Below, piece by piece: positions 8,431 through 17,996 of a stretch of DNA of 64,000 nt. The DNA is taken from the NCBI RefSeq assembly GCF_000429185.2, contig NZ_AUBJ02000001.1:620001-684000 (forward strand), in the 5' to 3' direction. The position numbers and the translations under genes were made by a program. This stretch comes from Actinoalloteichus caeruleus DSM 43889. Lineage in GTDB: Bacteria; Actinomycetota; Actinomycetes; Mycobacteriales; Pseudonocardiaceae. The notes beneath the pieces are model-generated. The model worked only from the letters and a program-made list of their open reading frames with translations. It had not been told where the DNA came from and searched no databases. Within the stretch, counting starts at the first letter, position 1, and each line of letters begins with the position of its first letter.

Positions 8431-11400
8431 GCGCCGCCGCCACGGAGTTCGCCGACCGGGTCGTGGTCGTCACCGGAGGAGCACGAGGTGTCGGCCGGGC
8501 GATCTCCTCGGCCTTCGCCCGCCGAGGCGCGCACGTCGTCGTCAACTACTTCCACGCCACGGCGGAGGCACCGCGCCTGGTCGAGGAGCTGACCGCCGCC
8601 GGGGCCTCGGTGGAGGCGCTACGCGCCTCCGTGGCCCGTCCCGACCAGGTCGAGCGCCTGTTCGACGAGGTGGAGCGCCGCCACGGCGGCGTGGACGTGC
8701 TGGTCAACAACGCGGCGTCGGGAGCGTTGCTACCCCTGGACCAGCTGCACGACACGCACTGGCAGCGGGCGGTGGACACCAACCTGCGGGGCACCCTGCG
8801 GTGTTCGAACCGGGCCGCGCCGCTGATCGCGCGTCGCGGCGGCGGTTCCATCGTGAACCTGTCCTCGATCGGCGCCTCCCAGGTGATCGGGAACTACGCG
8901 ACGGTGGGTACCACGAAGGCCGCCGTCGAAGCGCTGACCCGCTACCTGGCCGTGGAGTTCGCCCCGCACGGCATCCGCGTCAACACCGCCTCGGGAGGCC
9001 TGCTCGACGGCACCGTGGCCGGCCTGTTCCCCGACGCGCGCCGGCTCGCCGACCGCGTCCGCGCCGCCACCCCGTTGGGCCGGCGGCTGGGCCGGGAGGA
9101 GGAACTGGCAGAACTGGTGGTCTTCCTGGCCTCGCCCGCCGCCTCCTGGATCACCGGGCAGACCGTCGTCGCCGACGGAGGGCTCTCCCTCGGCGCCGCC
9201 GTCCTCGGCGCGGAACCGCTCGCCGCGCCCCCGCCGCCGGCCGAGCCGCCCCGGCACGACCCGCCCGCCAGGGCGGACGCCGCGCTCGGAACACCACCAG
9301 CCCGGACTGGGGGCACCGCGCGTCCCACCACCACCCGGGCCCGCGCCGACGACGACGCGCGGATCGCCGTGGTCGGTAGCGGCGTCGTGACCCCCGGGGC
9401 CAACGACCCGGAACGACTGTGGACCGTGCTGTCCGACGGGCGGAACGTGTTCCGTCGGCCGGTGCTCTTCGACGTCGAGTCCTTCTACTCCCACGACCCC
9501 GCCGCCGAGGACCGCACCTACTCGCCGCGTTCCGGCTTCATCACCGACTTCCGCCCCCACCCCCGACTGGCCGCCGAACTCGCGGACGGCTCGCACCAGT
9601 CGCGGGAGGCCACGACGCTCTGGCTGCGGCACTGCCTGCACACCGCCCTGGACGGGGTGCGCCGGGGGGTGGCGGACCGCTGCCTCGCCGCCTTCGGCTA
9701 CACCGCCGACGGCAGCCAGGACCTCGAGACGCACCTGGTGCTGGCCGGGTACCTCCACCGGCTCGGCCCCCGGACCCCGGCCCCGGTCGTCCAGGCGCTC
9801 CGGCGCCGCTACGACCGGCTCGGCCAACCAGCGCACGAGTTCCTGCCCCACCGCGTCGGCAGGAACGCCGTCACCGGGATCCTGCCCGACGACACCGAAG
9901 TGCTCATGGTCGACACCGCCTGCTCCTCCTCCCTCTACGCCCTGGACCTCGGGGTGAAGGCACTGCGCGCGGGCGAGGTCGACCTGGCCGTGTGCGGTGG
10001 TGCCTTCGCCTACACCGCGCGTGACCTCGTGTTGTTCTCCAAGCTCCAGGGGCTGTCCCGCTCGGGCACCGTCCGCTGCTTCGACCGCGCCGCCGACGGG
10101 GTGCTGTTCTCCGACGGTGCCGGGGTGGTGGTGTTGAAACGCCTCGCCAGGGCGCGGGCGGACGGGGACCGGGTCCTCGGCGTCGTCGAGGGGTTGGGCC
10201 TGGCCGGGGACGGGCGGGGCAAGGCCATCTACGCGCCCAACGCCGCCGGGCAGGCCCTCGCCCTGCGCCGTGCCTACCGGGCCGCCCGGGTCGACCCGGC
10301 GGACGTCGGCTGGGTCATCGCCCACGCCACCGGCACCCGGGCGGGGGACAGCACCGAACTGGCCGCTCTCCGGGAGGTCGCCGGGGACGGCGGCTCCGCG
10401 CTGCTGTCCTCCAACAAGGCGGTGGTCGGCCACACCGGTTGGGCCGCCGGCGTGGTCTCGGTGTGCCAGGCGCTCACCGGTCTCGCCCGGGGCGAGGCAC
10501 CCGCGCAGCCCTACCTGGTCGACCCCATCGACGCCGTCCGCGACAGCCGCTTCCACCCGCCCGCCGCCAGCTCCGACCGGGCGCTGGCCGCCGGGAGGGA
10601 CGGCGTCCGCCGGGTCGCCGTCTCCTCCTTCGGGTTCGGCGGCACCGACTCCCACCTGATCCTCGCCGAGGACGCCGAGGACGCCGAGGACAGGCGGGCC
10701 GTGCCCCCACCACCGGAGGACATCGTGGTCCTCGGCTGGGCCAGCGACCTGCCCGGCGACCACGGCGACGCCTGGCTGCGGGGCACCGGCTCCCCACCCG
10801 CCACGACCTTCGGGGAGGACTACCCGCTCCCCGGGTGGCGGGAGGTCCGGCTGCCCCCGGCCACGCTGCGCGGAATGGACCGCACCCAGATCATGGTGCT
10901 CCGAGCGGCGGCCGCGCTGCCCACACCCGTCCAGGCGGCCCTCGACACCGCCGGCGACACCACCGGAGTGGTCATCGGCCACCTGGGGCCCACCCGCCGA
11001 GCCGTGCACCACGCCCTGCGCTGCTACCTGGGCGACGTGGACCGCGCACTGGCCGGCTGCCCCGACCACTCGGCCCGCGAACGCGACGACGCCCTCGACC
11101 GGCTCGGCCACGAGGTGCGCGCACTGGTCCCCGCCGCCACCGAGGACTCCTTCCCCGGCATCATGCCCAACATCATCGCCTCGCGGCTCGCCTCGGACCG
11201 GAACTTCCGGGGACTGGCCGTGACCGTCGACGGCGGCCCGGACTCCGCGCTCGACGCCCTGCGCACCGCCGAACGCTACCTGCGGCACGGCGACCTCGAC
11301 TTCGCCGTGGTGGGCGCGGTCAACGGCAACAGCACCGAGGAGCTGCGCCGCGTGCTGGAATCGGCGGGGGAGTCGGACACCCCGGCCGAGGGCGCCTTCC

Positions 11401-14071
11401 TGGTGGTCCTCGCCAGGGAGTCCACCGCACGCAGCCACGCACTGCCAGCGTTGGCCCGGCTGCGGACGAGGTTCGGCGCCGCCGACCCGAGCGGCGCACC
11501 CCGCCAACACCCACCCTTGGCCGGTTCCGGTCGCACCTACCTGGGCGCCGACCCGCTGGTGGCGCTGGTCGCTCACCTGAGCCGAGGTGGCGGAACCACC
11601 ACCATCTCCTCCCAGGCCGGGATGGGGCCGCGACTCGACGTCACCAGCCCGAACCCACCAGCACCACCCCCGGTACCCGCCCCGGACACCGAGCCAGCCG
11701 CGACGGGCGGCCCGACGCCCCGGGCCCCGCTGACCAGGGTGACCTGCCAGCTCGACGTGGCCCCGCCCCGCCGGGTGCGCCGCCCGCTGCCCGCGCTGCC
11801 CGGAGGAAGCCTGGTGGTGTGCTCCCACGCCGACCTGGTCCCCAGTTCCGCGTTGCCAGCGGACGCCACCGTGGTCGTCGCCCCACGGCCGGCGCCCGCC
11901 GGCGACCAGCCCACCACCGAGGCACTCGCCGGTCTGCTCCCCGAGACGCGGACCTTCGACCACGTGCGGGTCCTCGTCAGGGTCGGCGCCACCGACGCCC
12001 CACCGGCCGACCTGTCCACCCTGGACCAGCTCCGCGCCACCCACGACCTGGCGTTCCTCGCCGCGCGGCGCTGGCGCGGACGGCCGAACTCCTCCTACGC
12101 GGTACTGCTGGCCGACGCGCTCGGCGGCGACGCCCTCCACCCGGGAACCGGCCCCTTCACCGGGCTGGTCAAGGCCCTGGCCAGGGAGATGCCGCGGGCG
12201 ACCGCGTTCGCCGTCGCCACCGACTCGCGGGACCCGGTCGCGGCCCTCGACCTCCTCGCGCTGGAGTCGGCCCGGGCCCACGACCTCGCGGTCGTCGCGC
12301 ACTCCGCCGGCCGGCGCCGGGAGTACCGGCTCCTGCCCGCCACCGGACCAGCCCCCGCCGGCGGCGCCCTGCCACCCGGCGGGGTGATCGTGGCCGCCGG
12401 CGGCACCCGGGGCCTCACCGCGCGGCTGCTCACGCGGCTGGCCGTCGAGACCGCGCCGGCCGCCGTGTACCTGTTCGGCCGCAACGCCCCCGGCGGCGCC
12501 GCCCCACCCGACCGGGCCGCGTTCCTCACCCGGCGCCGTGACGAGGAACCCACCGCGCCGGTGGCCAGGCTCGTCGCCGAGCGCGACCGGCTCGTCGCCG
12601 CCGCCACCACCGCCCGCACCGTCCGCGAGCTGGCCGACCACCTCCCCGGCGGCCGCGTCCACTTCGTCTCCTGCGACCTCACCGACCCCGACCAGACCAG
12701 GGATGCCGTGCGACGCGTCCTCGCCGCGCACGGAGGGGTCGACCTGCTCCTCAACGCCGCCGGCCGCCACAGCGGAGGACGCGTCGCCACCACCTCCCCG
12801 CGCACCGCCCGCGCCGTCCGCGACACCAAACTCCTCGCCTACCTGAACCTGCGCGCCGCCTTCGCCGAGCACCCCCCGGCCCGTTGGCTCAACCTCGGAT
12901 CCCTGCTGGCGGTCCTCGGTTGGCCGGGGGAGGCCGACTACTGCGCCGCCAACGACGTGCTCAACGCCACCGCCCTGTGGCGCGCGGCCTGCCTCGACGG
13001 CGGTGAGACCACCATCGCCTCACCCCTGTGGGACGAGTCGGGTTTCGCCGCCGAACCCGTCGTCCTCGGCCTCCTCCGTCGGCAGGGCGCGCTCACCGGG
13101 GTGTCCGACCAGGAGGGCACCGACCTGGTCCTCGACGAGCTCCGACGCGGCCTGCCCACGCCCCTGGTCACCCACCTGGGCACCGCCGAACGCCGGCTGC
13201 TCGCCACCAGCCGCCGCCACACCGTCGAGGTGGCCCCGGACGGGGACGGCCCCCTGATGTGGCGGTTCGACCCGGAACTCGACGACTACTTCCGCCGGCA
13301 CCGGCTGCACGGCGCGCCCACCCTGCCCGGAGCCTGGGTCGCCGAGATCGCGCTCGCCGCGACCGGCCGCCCCCACCCGGCCGGGCACCCGCTCGTCATC
13401 ACCAACCTGCGGTTCCCGCGCCCCTCACCCTCCCCGCCACGACCGGCCGCGCCGTCGCGGTGCGGGTGGACCGGACCGGCGACGGCCTCCGGGTCCGACT
13501 GCGCGCCGACGTCGTCGCCCACGGGCAGGTCCTGCGGCGGGACCGGCTGCACGCCGAGGCCACGATCGGCACCGCCGACCACGCTCCCCAGCCCGCGACG
13601 ACCACGCCGCCGGCTGCCGTGGGCACCGCGACCCGGTTCCGGTACGGAGGGGAGGGCCCCGTCGCGCTCGACCCGCCCTTCGCCTCCCTCACCGACGTCC
13701 ACACCGGACCCGGGTGGGCGGCGGCCACGTTCCGGCCCCACCTCGACCCGTGGGCCGAACGCCTCGCCGGACTGCGCCTGCCCGTGCTGCTCCTCGACGC
13801 CCTCCTCCAGTGCTGCCTCCTCGCCGACCGCGTGCCCGGCGAGGGCACCGGCCTACCCGTCCCGGCCGGCGTCGACCGGATCGAGGTGCGCACCGAGGCC
13901 AACGACACCGCGCTGCTCGACGCGCACCCCGACGGCGTGCGCGTCCACGCCACCACGGGAGGGGGAGCGGCCGCCTTCGGCGCGGACGGCCGCCCACTGG
14001 CGCTGGTGCGGGGAGTGTCCACGCCGAGGAGGACCCACAGGGAGGAGAGCCGCGATGCGGATCGAGGATGA
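8427..14071 (+). CDS. iterative fatty-acid/polyketide megasynthase: ER(FabL-type)-KS-CLF-KR-DH, with one apparent frameshift
   Basis: About 1880 residues when one frameshift is bridged. Domains in order: (1) an SDR-type enoyl reductase, residues 1-260, with TGGARGVG, NNAASGALLP and Tyr157-x6-Lys164, the FabL spacing; (2) a ketosynthase, about 310-750, with Cys499 in DTACSSSL, His633 in HATGT, Lys664 and His669; (3) a second thiolase-fold domain, about 757-1030, where Pro938 stands at the Cys position, so a chain-length-factor-like partner; (4) a ketoreductase, about 1310-1590, with Tyr1505 in YCAAN; (5) a double-hotdog dehydratase with His1625 in HRLHGAPTLP and, after the frameshift, DALLQ. 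Near 13421-13424 (a run of four C) the frame must move as if one C were missing; afterwards both dehydratase half-motifs are intact. This resembles PUFA-synthase/hglE-type systems. GTG start overlaps the previous stop. Confidence 0.85.
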
Positions 14072-15793
14072 CCCCGAGTTCCGGGCACTGCTGGTCGCGT
14101 TGTCCCAGCACGAGGTCTTCCACGACCGCCCAGGACTGGACCACCAGCGGCGCTGCGCCCTGACCTACGACCGGCTGCGGGTCGTCGGCGAGCACCTGCC
14201 CCCGGGCAGTGAACTCCTGGCACGACCGCGCCGGCTGTTCATGGCCTTGGAGTGGGCCGCCGTCACCGACCCCCCGCTGTTCCTCGCCCTCACCCTCCAC
14301 GTGTGCCTGAGCCTGGGCGCCGTCGTCGAGTTCGGCGGGGACCGGGCACGGCGGCACGTGCGCGACCTCGACGAGATGCGCGCCTTCGGCGCCCTGCTGG
14401 TCACCGAGGTCGGGCGGGGCAACAGCCACCTCGGCATCCGCACCGTCGCCGACCACGACCCCGCCACCGGGGGTTTCGTGCTCACCACACCCGACGAGAC
14501 CGCCAGGAAGTTCATGCCGAACGTGGGGCTGCCCGGAGTGCCGAAGACCGGAGTCGTCTACGCACGGCTCCGCGGGGGCGGGCGGGACCACGGCGTGTTC
14601 CCCTTCGTCGCGCCCATCCGCACTGCCGAGGGCACCCCCGAGGGCGTCCACGTGGTCCCACTCCCCGAGGCGCCGCTGCTACCCCTGGACTACGCCCTCA
14701 TCCAGTTCGACGCCCTGCGGCTGCCCCGGGACGCGCTGCTCTCCGACGACGCCCACCTCGACGACGCCGGTGTGCCGCAGGATCCCCTCGGCGGCGGACA
14801 ACGGCGTCTCCGCCGGTCCCTCGACATCCGGCATGGCGCCTGGGTCGCCTCGGCGGCGGCCCTGGCCGCCGTGACCAGGGCGAGCGTCGTCAACGCGCTC
14901 CGCCACAACCGGCACCGGACCACCGCCTCACCCCTCACCGTCGAACGGCCGGTCCTCGACCACCGCGCCCACCGGCGTCCCCTCGCCCTCGCGCTGGCCG
15001 ACTCCTACGCGTTGACCCGACTGGTGGACCGGGTCAAGACCGCCTGGTCCGGGGGAGCGCGGGCCGACGCGGACGACCCCGCCTGGCGGCCCGGACCCGG
15101 GCTGAACCGCACCTGCGGGCTGGTCAAGGCCACCGCCAGCGCCCTGGCCGCGCGGGTCATCGGCGAGTGCGGACTGCGGTGCGGGGCGCACGGCATGTTC
15201 CGCCCCGGCCGGTGGGTGGAGTACCAGGGGCTCGCGCACATGCTGGGCCCGGCGGCCGGGGACGGCTACCTGATCACCCTGGAAGCGGCGCGTGCCCTCG
15301 CCGGGGGAGACCACTACGCGCCACCGCCCGCGCAGGGCCCCACCGGGCCCCGACCACCCCGACCTCCTGGACGGCGCTGGTCGCCGCCCGGGAACGGTCG
15401 CTGCACGAGCGGTTGACCAGCGAGCTGGGGGTGGCACGGCGACACGGCCAGTCCGGGTTCGACGCGTGGAACGATCGGAGCCCGCTCGGCGTGGACCTCG
15501 CCGAAGCCCACGCGGCCACCCTGCTGGTGGAATCCGCCCTCGCCCCGCCGGACCGGTCCGTCCCGGCCCGCGCCGCCCGACTGGCCGCGACCCTCGGCGC
15601 CCTGCACGCCTCGAAAGTCCTGCTCCGCCACGCCGACTTCTACCTCACCGAGGGCCTGCTCACCCCGGAGGCGCTGCGCGGACTCGCCGGCGGGGAGCAC
15701 GCGCTGGTCGACCAGGCCGTGGCCGACCTCGACGCCGTGCCGGACCTCCTCGACCTCCCACCCGGGTCGGCCGGGCCATCCGAACCCCGGTGA
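14055..15793 (+). CDS. acyl-CoA oxidase/dehydrogenase-like flavoprotein, with one apparent frameshift
   Basis: About 579 residues when a frameshift near 15330-15355 is bridged, the normal length of acyl-CoA oxidases. The N-terminal part reads RALLVALSQHEVF and ends in the typical VTEVGRGNSHLGIRT, the substrate/flavin region; TARKFMPNVGLPG follows, and CGAHGMFRPGRWVEYQGLAHM marks the flavin-binding helix. In classical members the C-terminal TYEGD loop carries the catalytic Glu; here the aligned stretch reads GPAAGDGYLI, so that Glu seems to be absent. The C-terminal 140 residues (TSWTALVAARERSL onwards) lie one frame over. Its ATG overlaps the megasynthase stop, so it belongs to the cluster and probably modifies the acyl product. 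Whether the frame break is real or a lost C is unknown. Confidence 0.78.
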
Positions 15794-15898
15794 ACCCCGC
15801 CCACCGGCCGGGGAGAGCCGCACCGTTACCCGCCCCGTCCCGGCACGCTCCGCGTCGGTACTCCCCGCCGCCCGCCCCACCGGGAAGGAGCCTCGCGC

Positions 15899-16270
15899 AT
15901 GAACCCGTCGCCGTCCGAGGACACCGGGCCCCGCGCCCTGGGCGTGGCCGAACTGGTCCGGCTCGCCGAACTCCACCAGGAGGAGGCGTGCCGCCTCCTG
16001 GCCCAGGTCCGGGAACTCGTGCGGTGCCGCGACGCCATCGACGGCCCCCACCGCGTCGGACCCGAGCGGGTCCGCTGGGCACGGCTGACCGACCGCGAAC
16101 GGGAGGTGGCGGATCTACTCGTCCGGGGAATGCCCAACCGCACGATCGCCCAGGTGTTGGGCATCTCGGAACGCACCGTGAAGAACCACCTCTACGTGAT
16201 CTACCACAAGCTGGGCGTCACCGGGCGGACCCAGGCCGTGATCGTGCTCCTCGGGGGGCCACCCGGCTGA
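15899..16270 (+). CDS. small LuxR/NarL-type DNA-binding regulator
   Basis: A 123-residue protein. The C-terminal 65 residues are a full LuxR helix-turn-helix: LTDREREVADLLVRGM, then IAQVLGISERTVKNHL and the final LGV. The N-terminal 55 residues are helical and lack a receiver or ligand domain, so it is a stand-alone regulator. ATG at 15899 is preceded by GGGAAGGAG. It lies 106 bp after the acyl-CoA oxidase-like gene in the same direction and closes the cluster; a role as cluster regulator is a fair inference. Followed by a hairpin at 16277-16302. Confidence 0.85.
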   Translation: MNPSPSEDTGPRALGVAELVRLAELHQEEACRLLAQVRELVRCRDAIDGPHRVGPERVRWARLTDREREVADLLVRGMPNRTIAQVLGISERTVKNHLYVIYHKLGVTGRTQAVIVLLGGPPG

Positions 16271-16276
16271 CCGCGT

Positions 16277-16302
16277 CGCTCGGTCGGGCGGACGTCCGAG
16301 CG
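16277..16302 (+). terminator. hairpin between convergent genes
   Basis: Inverted repeat CGCTCGG ... CCGAGCG with a 12-base loop just after the LuxR-type gene and before the convergent gene ending at 16316. No U-tract, as is usual in actinomycetes. Confidence 0.5.
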
Positions 16303-16315
16303 GCCCCCGTGACCC

Positions 16316-16723
16316 CTACCTGGGCTGGGGCGACCAGCGGCGGATCGCGTCCAGCGTCGTCTCCGGGGAGGTGTTGAAGCAGAACCTGACCCCAGGAACG
16401 AGGTCGATCAGCAGGTTCAGGATCCGTTCGAAGAGCACGGTCTGCTCGGGATCCAACCGCACGCCCCCACCGATCACCACCAGGTCGAAGTGGCGCCCCG
16501 CCACCTCCTCGCGGATCCGCCGCTCGGCCTCCTCCGGGTCAGCGCTGACCAGGCAGGTGGTGTTGTCGATGCCCTCCCGTCTCAGCGCTTCCTGCCCCGA
16601 CGCGATCCTGGCCGCCAGGGCCTCGTGGTCGAGGTCCGGGTGCCCCGACAGGTCCACCGCGTCGGGTCGCAGCCCGACCGTCAACACCACCGGTTCCCGC
16701 TCCGCCTGCCCACCATTCGTCAT
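16316..16723 (-). CDS. conserved hypothetical protein, 135 residues
   Basis: I do not recognise a named domain. The protein is mixed alpha/beta, with a hydrophobic strand VVLTVGLRPDAVD near the start, FDLVVIGGGVRLDP in the middle and a second half ending GVRFCFNTSPETTLDAIRRW. The alternation of short strands and helices suggests a small Rossmann-like single domain, perhaps a sensor or partner protein; this is only a structural impression. It contains two Cys (CLV, FCF). The ATG at 16723 has GGAGGGT 10 bases upstream, and codon use is normal for the window, so it is likely a real gene. It is transcribed toward the cluster end, convergent with the LuxR-type gene. Confidence 0.65.
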   Translation of the reverse strand: MTNGGQAEREPVVLTVGLRPDAVDLSGHPDLDHEALAARIASGQEALRREGIDNTTCLVSADPEEAERRIREEVAGRHFDLVVIGGGVRLDPEQTVLFERILNLLIDLVPGVRFCFNTSPETTLDAIRRWSPQPR

Positions 16724-16962
16724 GCGGCACCACCCTCCGTCGTCCTGTTCTCCACTGTGAACCTATCCGGCGGTGCCCGACCACCGGGTCGCGGAACATC
16801 GCCCCGCCGCCGGAGACGTTGTCCCGCACCCTCTCCGGGCGCGGCCGGTGCACCGTCCTCACCCCAACGGTCCAGTCGGTCCCGGCCAACCGGACCACCC
16901 AGCTCCCGCCACCCCGCGCGAACAGCGGAATACCCGGCCGAGGCGGATCGTTGTCCCTCCCC

Positions 16963-17778
16963 ATGAGACTTGAGGTCGTCCTGCCCGACGAGTCACCGAC
17001 CATGCCCGCGCGGCGGATCGCGGAACTGGCACGTGCCGCCGAGGACCTCGACTACGACACCGCCTGGCTCCCCGACCACATCCTGCCGCCCGACGAGTAC
17101 GGGGCCGTCTTCGGCGGCGTGTACGAGCCGTTGGTGACGATCGGCCACCTCAGCGCCGCCACCCGACGGCTCCGGCTGGGCACCTCGGTCCTCGTCGTGC
17201 CACTGCGGGACCCGTTCGTGCTGGCCAAACAGGTCGCGACACTGCACCACCTCTCGGAGGGACGGTTCGTCCTCGGCGTCGGCGTGGGGTGGAACGAGCA
17301 GGAGTTCCAGGCCGTCGGCGCCGAGTACCCCCGGCGGGGAGCGATCACCGACGACACCCTGGACCTGCTCCGGCACCTCCTCGCCGGCGGCGCCGCGCCC
17401 TACCGGGGACGGCGGTACTCCTTCGACGTCGGCGTCTTCGAACCGGTGCCGGCGGGTCCCGTCCCACTGATGGTGGGCGGCAACAGCGACGCCGCCCTGC
17501 GCCGGGCCGCGCGCCACGGGGACAGCTGGCAGGGCCTGCCCACCTCGCCGCCGGTGTTCGCCGAGCGTGCCTCCGCCCTCGCGGCCCTCGCCGGCGACCG
17601 CCACGTCACGCCCACCCTGCGGATCGGGTGGGACGGTGGCGGGCCCGTCGAGCGGACGGTCGACGACCTGCTCGCCTACCGGGAAGCCGGAGCGGAGGCG
17701 GTCGCCGTCCACTTCGGAGACCATGAGGGATTCGCCCAGCGGATGGAGGAACTGCGCCGCGCCCTGGACACCCTCTGA
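16963..17778 (+). CDS. LLM-class F420-dependent oxidoreductase
   Basis: A 271-residue TIM-barrel protein of the luciferase-like monooxygenase superfamily, subgroup using coenzyme F420. Typical blocks are MRLEVVLPDESP, ELARAAEDLDYDTAWLPDHIL, TTRRLRLGTSVLVVPLRDP-like text at residues 65-85, the LSEGRFVLGVGVGWN signature, the region RGAITDDTLDLLRHLL, and PLMVGGNSDAALRRAARHGDSW, which lines the cofactor pocket. The ATG at 16963 fits the family start; an upstream extension to 16819 is low-complexity. No cofactor biosynthesis genes are nearby. It stands alone, 3' to the polyketide cluster on the same strand; a role in that pathway is possible but not shown. Confidence 0.85.
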   Translation: MRLEVVLPDESPTMPARRIAELARAAEDLDYDTAWLPDHILPPDEYGAVFGGVYEPLVTIGHLSAATRRLRLGTSVLVVPLRDPFVLAKQVATLHHLSEGRFVLGVGVGWNEQEFQAVGAEYPRRGAITDDTLDLLRHLLAGGAAPYRGRRYSFDVGVFEPVPAGPVPLMVGGNSDAALRRAARHGDSWQGLPTSPPVFAERASALAALAGDRHVTPTLRIGWDGGGPVERTVDDLLAYREAGAEAVAVHFGDHEGFAQRMEELRRALDTL

Positions 17779-17786
17779 CGCCCGGA

Positions 17787-17815
17787 GCGGGCGCCGACGT
17801 GGCAGCGGCGCCCGC
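17787..17815. terminator. strong GC hairpin between convergent genes
   Basis: A perfect 10-base inverted repeat GCGGGCGCCG / CGGCGCCCGC around a 9-base loop, 9 bases after the LLM gene stop. The convergent exporter gene ends at 17997. Confidence 0.65.
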
Positions 17816-17996
17816 CCGGTCAGCCGCGCCTCCCGTTCCTCAGCCACGGGTCCCCCGGCATCGCATCGAGGACTGAAGCTGGTCGTCCGGAAACCGGTTC
17901 GCCCCTCGCGCCGCGGCGACCGCCCCGGCGCGCGTACCCGGCGTGGCAGCGCACCACCCACCACCCGCTCGGCGCACCCGCCGCCCCGGTGCCCAC

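Noticed and set aside
8730-12872. 1380-residue open frame on the minus strand
   Set aside because: It lies antisense to the megasynthase, is Gly/Val/Gln-rich with no domain, and is a codon-bias shadow.
7446-15416. One 2656-residue open frame covering the cluster
   Set aside because: Its first 980 bases are out of frame with the acyltransferase-ACP gene. The true megasynthase starts at 8427 in this frame, leaves it near 13422, and the frame is then used by the next gene from 14055.
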